From a virus, in the IMG/VR virus record IMGVR_UViG_3300035670_000807, positions 1-33,415 of that record: DNA of 33,415 bases; one strand, 5' to 3'. This document shows positions 5,864 to 12,661 of this stretch, in pieces (within the stretch, counting starts at the first letter, position 1; each line of letters starts with the position of its first letter). The position numbers were made by a program, and so were the translations under genes. The notes below the pieces were generated by a model. The model worked only from the letters and a program-made list of their open reading frames with translations, searched no databases and was not told where the DNA came from.

Positions 5864-6033
5864 GAGACAAGGCCGTGACCAAACTCACCCAGACCGCGAT
5901 CCTGCTGACCAAGCGCAAATTCTGTTCGCACTGTCAGTCGTTCAAACTCGCAGACCAGGGCAAAGACAAACGGGTGAGCAATGGCAAACGGTGGATGTGC
6001 GCCCAATGTTTTGATCGCCGCAATAAACCATAG
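5860..6033 (+). CDS. 57-aa zinc-ribbon protein
   Basis: The product has C-S-H-C and C-A-Q-C pairs about 25 residues apart, flanked by basic segments, the classic spacing of a zinc ribbon. I chose GTG 5860 because it overlaps the previous stop (GTGA), the style of this operon; ATG 5833 in the same frame would add nine residues and is a fair alternative. It is the last gene before the 6049-6122 leader and terminator. Confidence 0.7.
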   Translation: MRDKAVTKLTQTAILLTKRKFCSHCQSFKLADQGKDKRVSNGKRWMCAQCFDRRNKP

Positions 6034-6048
6034 CGTGATAGACTGTTT

Positions 6049-6096
6049 GCGGGTAATGTGGAGATTCATTCTCCCAAGGGGTCAATCCCCCTATTT
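6049..6096 (+). ncRNA. Multi-hairpin leader upstream of a terminator
   Basis: Between the zinc-ribbon gene and the next HTH gene, the RNA can form GGAGA-TTCAT-TCTCC (6060-6074) and GGGG-TCAAT-CCCC (6078-6090). GCGGG at 6049-6053 is complementary to CCCGC at 6099-6103, which is also the 5' arm of the terminator. The two pairings are mutually exclusive, giving an antiterminator/terminator choice. A short small RNA is the alternative reading. Confidence 0.45.
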
Positions 6097-6122
6097 GGCC
6101 CGCTATTCGCGGGTCTTTTTTT
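6097..6122 (+). terminator. Intrinsic terminator
   Basis: GGCCCGC at 6097-6103 pairs with GCGGGTC at 6109-6115 (one G-U) around a TATTC loop, and is followed by seven T residues. It separates the early operon from the operon leading to the terminase genes. Confidence 0.8.
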
Positions 6123-6133
6123 AAGGAGGCATG

Positions 6134-6355
6134 ATGACGGTCAGAAGAAAAATCCTAGAGGCACTCCAAGCAGGCCCAGCCACTTCCACCGAACTTGCGG
6201 CTCGCACAGGCGAGATCAGAGCAAACATTAAGGTCGCGCTGGTCACAATGGTCAAGCGCAACATGGTCACCAGGGAAAGAATCGTGCGGGAGGGCAAAGG
6301 CCCAAAGAGTCAGTACTGCTACCAACTAGGGGGCACAGATGAGAATCTCAGTTGA
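6134..6355 (+). CDS. Small winged-helix protein
   Basis: A strong AAGGAGG (6123-6129) precedes two ATGs; the one at 6134 has the better spacing and 6131 is the alternative. The product of about 73 aa has I-L-E-A-L-Q, a T-S-T-E-L-A-A-R-T-G helix, a recognition helix A-L-V-T-M-V-K-R and a basic wing, so it is a winged-helix DNA-binding protein. It opens the operon after the terminator and could regulate late genes. The next gene starts inside its 3' end. Confidence 0.75.
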   Translation: MTVRRKILEALQAGPATSTELAARTGEIRANIKVALVTMVKRNMVTRERIVREGKGPKSQYCYQLGGTDENLS

Positions 6356-7007
6356 GGCAAACCTCGACGACATCACCAAACGACTGAACTATTTGCAGAG
6401 GTCGCAGATTCCCTTTGCGGCAAGTAAGACCCTCAACCAATTGGCATTCCGTATTGCTAGGCGCACGATGCCTCAAAAGGCAGAGGAAACCTTTAAGGGC
6501 GGCGCAACCAATTGGACAAAGAAAGGCTTTAGATACCTCAAGTCTGACAAGAAGAAACTGTTTGTCGATGTGTTTGTGGATAAGGTTCAAGCCAAGTATA
6601 TGAAGTTTATGATTGCGGGCGGGACACGGTTTCCAGCCAAGCGAGCAATCATCGTGGCGACCAAACACTCAAGGGTAAACAAGAGGGGCAACTTACCCAA
6701 ACACTATGTGCAAAACATTCTTGCGGAAAGAGACAAATACTTTAGCGGGACACCAAACGGAACTAAGCAACTGCCTGCTGGTATCTGGGAGAGATACGGT
6801 CGAGCAGTCCCAGAGAACGCTAGGCCAGGAAGTAAACCAAGAGCCCAGAAGATTAGACTGGTCGCCCTCTACACAGAGGATGCTGAGTACACACCACTGT
6901 TCCCATTCGGCAACTTTGCAGATCAAGTCGTGTTCAGTAGGCAAGACGGGTTCGCCAGGATGTTCCGAGAGAATCTGGGTCGCGCCATAGCGACGATGAA
7001 GCGATGA
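6339..7007 (+). CDS. Putative tail-completion or minor tail protein (gpZ-like)
   Basis: The 222-aa basic protein starts 17 nt before the previous stop. It has an N-terminal helix (V-E-A-N-L-D-D-I-T-K-R-L-N), A-A-S-K-T-L-N-Q-L-A-F-R, a K-G-F-R strand, G-G-T-R-F-P-A-K-R, and P-A-G-I-W-E-R. This order resembles proteins often found just upstream of terminase genes and annotated as minor tail protein Z-like. It may act in neck or tail completion. The assignment is tentative because position and general fold are the main arguments. Confidence 0.55.
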   Translation: MRISVEANLDDITKRLNYLQRSQIPFAASKTLNQLAFRIARRTMPQKAEETFKGGATNWTKKGFRYLKSDKKKLFVDVFVDKVQAKYMKFMIAGGTRFPAKRAIIVATKHSRVNKRGNLPKHYVQNILAERDKYFSGTPNGTKQLPAGIWERYGRAVPENARPGSKPRAQKIRLVALYTEDAEYTPLFPFGNFADQVVFSRQDGFARMFRENLGRAIATMKR

Positions 7008-7056
7008 CCCCCCCGGTTTGGGTCCTGTCAGCGCACCCCAAAGATGAGGGTAATTC

Positions 7057-7068
7057 GCGCCCCGGCGC
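7057..7068. other. Candidate cos dyad upstream of the terminase genes
   Basis: The 106-bp gap before the small terminase gene holds no ORF. GCGCC-CC-GGCGC at 7057-7068 is a perfect 5+5 dyad with a 2-bp centre. A hyphenated dyad just upstream of a Nu1-like gene is where lambda-type phages place cosN. No packaging-end data are available, so this is a position-and-symmetry argument. Confidence 0.35.
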
Positions 7069-7113
7069 AAAGTTAGTGACAACTTACAAACAGTTTCCTT
7101 TTAGTTTCCCCGC

Positions 7114-7617
7114 ATGATCGTCAACAAAACTCAACTCGCGCAGATCATCGGTCGATCCGAGGAGTGGCTCACGCAAGCCCAGAAACAGTCAGACTTTCCG
7201 GTACTCCAGAAGGGTCGGGGTCGAGCGGGTTCTCGCTATGAAACCGCCGATGTGATTGACTGGATGAATCGAAAGAACATCGACAACCTACTTGGGGACG
7301 CGGGTGCGATTGACATCGAGGAGGCCAAGCGTCGGAAACTTGCGGCGGAGGCGGCACTTGCGGAAACCGAACTCGCCCAGGTGCAGGGTCGTCTGGTGGA
7401 GGCCGAGGTCGTGGAGCGGGCCTGGGCTGAACTGGTCGCAAACTGTCGTGCCAAACTGTTAAGCATTCCAAGCAAGGTTTCGCCCGAGGTATTCGCGGCG
7501 GAGTCACTGGTCGAGGTCAAGGCCACAATGAAGTCGGCAATCACGGAAGCGTTAAATGAACTCTCCAATTCAGAGATTGATTCGGAACGCCCTGAGAGCG
7601 TTCGCGCCGCCTCCTGA
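7114..7617 (+). CDS. Terminase small subunit (Nu1-like)
   Basis: The 167-aa protein begins I-V-N-K-T-Q-L-A-Q-I-I-G-R-S and continues to F-P-V-L-Q-K-G-R-G-R, A-D-V-I-D-W-M. This is the winged-helix DNA-binding domain of lambda Nu1. A coiled-coil follows (about 65-95), with a C-terminal segment that would contact the large subunit. It would recognise cos. There is no obvious ribosome site before ATG 7114. The large subunit starts 62 nt before its stop. Confidence 0.85.
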   Translation: MIVNKTQLAQIIGRSEEWLTQAQKQSDFPVLQKGRGRAGSRYETADVIDWMNRKNIDNLLGDAGAIDIEEAKRRKLAAEAALAETELAQVQGRLVEAEVVERAWAELVANCRAKLLSIPSKVSPEVFAAESLVEVKATMKSAITEALNELSNSEIDSERPESVRAAS

Positions 7618-9376
7618 TCTCAAGGTTTCGGACTGGGCAGACCAAGAGCGCAAACTGTCACCCGAGGCGAGTGCTGAACCGGGGCAGTGGATAACCTCGC
7701 GGGCTGAGTATCAGCGCGGCATCATGGATGCGTTTTCGGAGACCGGGGTCGAAATGGTGGTCGTGATGTCGTCGGCCCAGGTGGGCAAGACCGAGATTCT
7801 CAACAATGTGATCGGGTTCCATGTCGCCCAAGACCCGAGCCCGATGCTGGTCGTCCAGCCGACCCTGGACATGGCCCAGACTTGGAGCAAGGATCGTCTG
7901 GCCCCGATGTTGCGTGACACGCCACAATTGCAAGGGCTGGTGAAAGACCCTCGCGCCCGCGACTCTGGGAACACCACCCTCCACAAGATATTCCCCGGCG
8001 GTCACATTACGGCCTGCGGTGCGAACAGTCCCTCCTCCTTGGCCTCCCGCCCCGTGCGGATCGTTCTCTGTGATGAGGTGGATCGGTATCCGGTCTCGGC
8101 AGGATCAGAAGGTGATCCTGTCTCCCTGGCACGCAAGAGAGCATCGACCTTCTGGAACCGTCGCATCGGACTGTTTTCGACCCCGACGAATAAGGGCAAC
8201 TCGCGCATCGAGGCGGCGTTCGAGGAGTCTGACAAGCGTTTCTATTTTGTGCCCTGCCCGCACTGCAAGCATGAGCAGTCCCTTAAATGGTCGTGCGTCC
8301 AGTGGGAGCAAGACAAACCCGAGACCGCCCAATATGCCTGCGAGGAGTGCGGTTCTCTCTGGACGGATGCGGAGCGGGTAAGGGCGATTCGGCATGGTAA
8401 GTGGTCGCCCACTTCTGAGTTTAAGCGCGTGGCAGGCTTCCATCTGTCTGGCCTCTACTCTCCGTGGACACCCCTGGATGCGGCGGTGCGGGAGTTTCTG
8501 GAGGCCAAGAAGCAACCCGCAACCCTGCGGGTGTGGGTGAACACTTACTTAGGCGAGACCTGGGAGGAGCAGGGCGAACAGGTGGACGACTACGCAATCG
8601 CCGAGCGGCGGGAACCCTTTGGGGACACCCTGCCGATGGAGGTGGTGCTATTGACTGCCGGGGTGGATGTGCAGGACGACCGCCTGGAGGTCGAGATTGT
8701 CGGATGGGGCCGGGATGATGAGTCATGGTCTCTGGACTATCGAACCATCTACGGCGACCCCTCCAGCCCGACGGTCTGGCAAGACATGGACTCAATTCTG
8801 AACCAACAATTTGAGCGGGAGGACGACACCCTTTTGATGGTGCGGGCCACTTGCGTCGATTCCGGTGGTCATCACACAAACTCGGTCTACAACTATGTGC
8901 GGCCCCGCGAGGGCAAGCGAATTTTTGCGATTAAGGGTGTCGGCGGTGAGGGCAAACCCCTGGTCGGCAAACCAGGGCGCAACAACATCGGCAAAATCAA
9001 ACTATTTCCGATTGGAGTCGACACCGCAAAGGATGTCCTATTCTCTCGGATGCGGATCGCCGAACCAGGGCCAGGGTATATGCACTTCCCTCTGTCTCGG
9101 AGCGACGAGTATTTCCGCCAACTGACTGCCGAGAAACTGGTCACGCGGTATCACAAAGGGTTTGCGCGGCGGGAATGGGTGAAGATCAGGCCCAGGAACG
9201 AGGCCCTGGATGTGCGTGTCTACGCGATGGCGGCTCTCGGCATCCTCAATCTTAATGTCAACGCACTTGCGGATCGGGTGATGATGAAACACGAAAACCC
9301 TCCCGAGCCGAAACAGTCACCACCACCCAAAAGAAATCCGCGACAAACTGGTGGATTTGTGCAGTCTTGGCGGTAG
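7556..9376 (+). CDS. Terminase large subunit (GpA family)
   Basis: The 606-aa protein has the lambda GpA layout. An adaptor segment comes first, then Walker A M-S-S-A-Q-V-G-K-T-E (71-80) and Walker B V-L-C-D-E-V-D-R (170-177). A Cys4 cluster follows (C-P-H-C and C-E-E-C-G), then a nuclease domain starting A-G-V-D-V-Q-D-D-R-L. It would pump DNA into proheads and cut at cos. Length is close to that of lambda gpA (641 aa). The C-terminus ends in a proline/lysine-rich tail. Confidence 0.95.
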   Translation: MNSPIQRLIRNALRAFAPPPDLKVSDWADQERKLSPEASAEPGQWITSRAEYQRGIMDAFSETGVEMVVVMSSAQVGKTEILNNVIGFHVAQDPSPMLVVQPTLDMAQTWSKDRLAPMLRDTPQLQGLVKDPRARDSGNTTLHKIFPGGHITACGANSPSSLASRPVRIVLCDEVDRYPVSAGSEGDPVSLARKRASTFWNRRIGLFSTPTNKGNSRIEAAFEESDKRFYFVPCPHCKHEQSLKWSCVQWEQDKPETAQYACEECGSLWTDAERVRAIRHGKWSPTSEFKRVAGFHLSGLYSPWTPLDAAVREFLEAKKQPATLRVWVNTYLGETWEEQGEQVDDYAIAERREPFGDTLPMEVVLLTAGVDVQDDRLEVEIVGWGRDDESWSLDYRTIYGDPSSPTVWQDMDSILNQQFEREDDTLLMVRATCVDSGGHHTNSVYNYVRPREGKRIFAIKGVGGEGKPLVGKPGRNNIGKIKLFPIGVDTAKDVLFSRMRIAEPGPGYMHFPLSRSDEYFRQLTAEKLVTRYHKGFARREWVKIRPRNEALDVRVYAMAALGILNLNVNALADRVMMKHENPPEPKQSPPPKRNPRQTGGFVQSWR

Positions 9377-9403
9377 AATCGGGCAAACAAATGCGAGGAG
9401 CGC

Positions 9404-9988
9404 ATGGCAAATCTATTTGATCCCGCACAGTCACCCACCGTCGAACCCGAGACCATTGTCGTCGGCGACTATATCCAGTGGCGGCGAATCTTAGGTTCGG
9501 ACTACCCAAACACCGAATACACGATGCAATATGTTGCGCGTATTACGGCGGGCGGGGCAAGTGAGATCACCCTGGTCGGCACGGCCTACGAGAACGACTA
9601 TCTTTTCACCGCAAATTCTGCGACGACCGCAAACTTCACTGTTGGCTTCTACCATTGGCAACTGGAAGCGATCCGCAACTCGGACTCGAACCGGATTGTT
9701 TTGGAGCGGGGCTTTTTCACTGCGGTTCCAGACTTAGATGTTAACGGTTCAGACCCTCGGACTCATGCCGAGATCATGCTGGCAAAGATTAAGAGTCTGT
9801 TGGAGGGTAAGGCGGACGCAGATGTTGCGAACTACTCGGTGGCGGGCCGCAGTCTGACCAAACTTTCGTTCGATGAACTCATCAAGGCGCGGGATTACTA
9901 CCAAGAGGAATACAACAAAGAGGTGAGAATTCAGCGAATCCAGAAAAAGCAGGCGACCGGAACCACAGTGAAGGTGCGATTCCTATGA
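9404..9988 (+). CDS. Beta-domain protein with gpW-like head-tail joining domain
   Basis: The 194-aa protein has two parts. Residues 1-115 form a beta-rich domain (D-Y-I-Q-W-R-R, F-Y-H-W-Q-L-E-A). Residues 120-190 resemble lambda gpW: K-S-L-L-E-G-K-A, S-V-A-G-R-S-L-T-K-L-S-F-D-E-L, then a long charged helix. GpW closes the head and connects the tail. The location between terminase and portal is the gpW position. The N-terminal fusion partner is unusual and of unknown role. Confidence 0.7.
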   Translation: MANLFDPAQSPTVEPETIVVGDYIQWRRILGSDYPNTEYTMQYVARITAGGASEITLVGTAYENDYLFTANSATTANFTVGFYHWQLEAIRNSDSNRIVLERGFFTAVPDLDVNGSDPRTHAEIMLAKIKSLLEGKADADVANYSVAGRSLTKLSFDELIKARDYYQEEYNKEVRIQRIQKKQATGTTVKVRFL

Positions 9989-11637
9989 AATTCCTAGATT
10001 TCTTCAAGCCCAAGAAAGCCAAAAAGGGCGTTCGGATGTACCAAGGAGCGCAAAACAATCGCCTGTTCGCGGACTTTCTGACCTCGACCCGATCACCAGA
10101 CTCAGAAATTCGCTACGCGCTCAAGGTTTTGCGGAACCGTTCGCGTGATCTATCTCGAAATAACGAGTATGCGCGGCGGTATCTGAACCTCCTCAAGACC
10201 AATGTGGTCGGCGAGCGTGGCGTGACCCTCCAAGTCAAGGCCAAGAACGAGGATGGAACTTACGACCGCGTGGGCAATACCATCGTGGAGAACGCATGGG
10301 CGCGGTGGTCTCGCCTCGGAAACTGTACGGTCGACGGGAAGATGAACTTCGTGGACGCGCAGAGGCTTTTCATCGAGTCCCTGGCCCGCGATGGCGAGGT
10401 CATCGTCCGAATGGTCAACTACGACAACGAGGACAAATTCGCAATCGAATTCATCGAGCCCGACCAACTGGATGAGGAGAAGAACGAAATCCTCGCCGAC
10501 AAAAAGCGGGTGCGGATGGGTGTCGAACTGAACGACTATCGCAAGCCCATCGCCTACTATATGCTCACCGAGCATCCTGGCGACCTAGAGTATTCACGCG
10601 GCCTGACCCGTTTCCATGAGCGTGTCCCGGCTGAGAAGATTCTCCACATTTATCTTCCCGACCGTGCCCAACAGACCAGGGGTGTTCCCTGGATGTCGTG
10701 CGCGATTGAGTCCCTCAAGATGCTCCACGGGTATCGTGAGGCTGAACTGGTCGCGGCCCGGACGGGTGCGAGCAAGATGGGCTTTTTCACCTCGCCCCAG
10801 GGTGACGGGTTCACCCCAGATGATGTCGAGGAGCAATTCGTTCCGATAATGAATGCCGAGCCGGGAACCTTTCACCAACTTCCCGCAGGCGTGGACTTCA
10901 AGGCATTCGACCCAAATCACCCAAGCACGGCCTTCGGTGATTTCGAGCGGGCAATCCTTCGCGGCATCGCCTCTGGCCTGGGCGTGTCTTACTATGCTCT
11001 GGCAAACGATCTGACTGCGGTCTCCTACTCAAGCATTCGGGCAGGCGAACTCGCCGACCGTGACTTCTACAAGATGCTTCAAAACATAATGATCCACCAC
11101 TTCGTCGAACCCGTGTTCCGTCGGTGGATGCTCCAGGCGATGACTGCAAACCGATTCCCGCTCCCGATCACGAAATACAACAAGTTTGCGGACAATGCTC
11201 AATTCCGGGCACGGGGCTTTGCGTGGGTCGATCCCCAGAGAGAGATTCAAGCCAATGTGATTGGCCTGCAAAACGGCATCCTGTCGATGCAAGACATTGC
11301 GAATGTGTATGGTCGGGATGTTGAGGAAACCTTCGAGCAAATCGCCCTGGAGAAAACCCTTGCGGAGCAATATGGCGTTCAAATGGCATTCGAGCCATTC
11401 GGTCAAAAGATGCAGGTTCCGCCCACGGTCACGGGAAGCGCGGAGCCCGAGCCCGCTCCCGAGCAAGAAAGGTCTCAAACCATCAACATTCACCCCGTGC
11501 TGAACGGCACATTCGAGGTCAAATCTGCCCCAATGGACTTAAATCTAAAGGTCGAGACCGAGGTCAAGAAGGAATCCAAGTCGATCAAACTGGTGCGTGA
11601 TGCCAAGGGCATGGTCACCGGGGCCGTGGAGGAATAA
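9985..11637 (+). CDS. Portal protein (lambda gpB-like)
   Basis: The 550-aa protein fits the Phage_portal_2 family: N-R-S-R-D-L-S-R-N-N-E-Y-A-R-R-Y near the N-terminus, L-A-R-D-G-E-V-I-V-R, E-F-I-E-P-D-Q-L, Q-T-R-G-V-P-W, and Y-S-S-I-R-A-G-E-L toward the C-terminal half. It forms the dodecameric channel at the capsid vertex. The last ~60 residues are a charged, probably flexible tail after a Pro/Glu-rich linker. The start overlaps the gpW-like stop (ATGA). Confidence 0.95.
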   Translation: MKFLDFFKPKKAKKGVRMYQGAQNNRLFADFLTSTRSPDSEIRYALKVLRNRSRDLSRNNEYARRYLNLLKTNVVGERGVTLQVKAKNEDGTYDRVGNTIVENAWARWSRLGNCTVDGKMNFVDAQRLFIESLARDGEVIVRMVNYDNEDKFAIEFIEPDQLDEEKNEILADKKRVRMGVELNDYRKPIAYYMLTEHPGDLEYSRGLTRFHERVPAEKILHIYLPDRAQQTRGVPWMSCAIESLKMLHGYREAELVAARTGASKMGFFTSPQGDGFTPDDVEEQFVPIMNAEPGTFHQLPAGVDFKAFDPNHPSTAFGDFERAILRGIASGLGVSYYALANDLTAVSYSSIRAGELADRDFYKMLQNIMIHHFVEPVFRRWMLQAMTANRFPLPITKYNKFADNAQFRARGFAWVDPQREIQANVIGLQNGILSMQDIANVYGRDVEETFEQIALEKTLAEQYGVQMAFEPFGQKMQVPPTVTGSAEPEPAPEQERSQTINIHPVLNGTFEVKSAPMDLNLKVETEVKKESKSIKLVRDAKGMVTGAVEE

Positions 11638-12050
11638 TGGCAATCACAAGCGCACTCTGCAATTCGTACAAACAGGAGATTCTGGAGGGGGTTCACGCCT
11701 CGACGGACACCTACAAAATCGCCCTTTACACGGATTCTGCGACCCTCGGGGCCTCGACCACCGCATATTCTGCGACGAATGAGGTCTCTGGCACGGGTTA
11801 CACCGCAGGCGGCGAGACCCTTGCGGGATTCACGACTGGACTCTCCACCTCGACCGCCTACCTGACATTCTCTGACCCTGCCTGGGCCAACTCCACGATC
11901 ACCGCTCGCGGATGCCTGATCTACAACTCCAGCAAGTCTAACAAGGCCGTGGCGGTCTTTGACTTCGGTCAGAATGTTTCGAGTGTCAACGGAACCTTCA
12001 CAGTCGACTTCCCTGGCGCGGGCGGCAGTAGTCTCATCAGGATCGCATGA
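11637..12050 (+). CDS. Conserved virion-associated protein, decoration-like
   Basis: The 137-aa protein shows alternating beta strands with a Y-K-I-A-L-Y-T-D-S-A-T motif, N-E-V-S-G-T-G-Y-T-A-G-G, A-R-G-C-L-I-Y-N and a C-terminal strand ending I-R-I-A. Proteins of this pattern are widespread in phages between portal and capsid genes and are usually called structural or hypothetical. A head decoration role is plausible but unproven. The ATG shares bases with the portal stop (TAATG). Confidence 0.75.
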   Translation: MAITSALCNSYKQEILEGVHASTDTYKIALYTDSATLGASTTAYSATNEVSGTGYTAGGETLAGFTTGLSTSTAYLTFSDPAWANSTITARGCLIYNSSKSNKAVAVFDFGQNVSSVNGTFTVDFPGAGGSSLIRIA

Positions 12051-12661
12051 TTCTGTTCGATAGCGTCGAGGGCTTATTCGACGATCAGGCTGGTGACTTC
12101 GATGATAGTGGCGTGGTCAATGCGACCGCAACGGTCACTGGACTCCAGGCCACCTCATCCATTGGGACGGTTTCTGCGGCAGGGGTTCAATCTCCGACCC
12201 AGGCGGTCACGGGCTTAGAGGCCACCTCCGCATTTGCAAGTGTCACCGCAACGGGAACCGAATCTCGCACCGCAACAGTCACCGGACAATCTGCGACCGC
12301 TTCTGTCGGAACGGCGATTGCGATTGGCGAGGGCGATGGGATTGCAACTGTTTCTGGCGTGATCGCAACATCCAGCATCGGGACGGTTACGGTTCCAACG
12401 CAGACCAACAAGAAGGGACGCAAGCGCAATGCTAAGTTTCTGGAATTCAATCCGAGACCAGTCACAATCTCTATTGATGCAAAGGCGCAACTCTCAGGAG
12501 TGTCCGCAACAACCGGAGCAAATAGTATTGTGGCCTCTGGAACTGTGTCGGGCCGCGCTCAAGTCTATGCAATCAATGCACAAACAGATGTTCAGACGCT
12601 AGAGGCTGGCGGTATTATTAACCCGACCGATGAGGAACTCATCTTTCTTTTGGCGGCTTAA
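12047..12661 (+). CDS. 24-residue repeat virion protein
   Basis: The 204-aa protein starts with F-D-S-V-E-G-L-F-D-D-Q-A-G-D-F-D-D (4-20). It then has four repeats with exact 24-residue spacing at 28, 52, 76 and 100, consensus A-x-V-T-G-x-x-A-T-S-S-I-G-T-V, and a degenerate one near 147. A basic linker (K-K-G-R-K-R-N) lies at about 122-128. The repeats suggest stacked beta units, as in spikes or head fibres. The N-terminal motif recurs twice in the J-like tail protein. Similar G-V-S-A-T-G repeats are known in phage structural proteins. Confidence 0.75.
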   Translation: MILFDSVEGLFDDQAGDFDDSGVVNATATVTGLQATSSIGTVSAAGVQSPTQAVTGLEATSAFASVTATGTESRTATVTGQSATASVGTAIAIGEGDGIATVSGVIATSSIGTVTVPTQTNKKGRKRNAKFLEFNPRPVTISIDAKAQLSGVSATTGANSIVASGTVSGRAQVYAINAQTDVQTLEAGGIINPTDEELIFLLAA

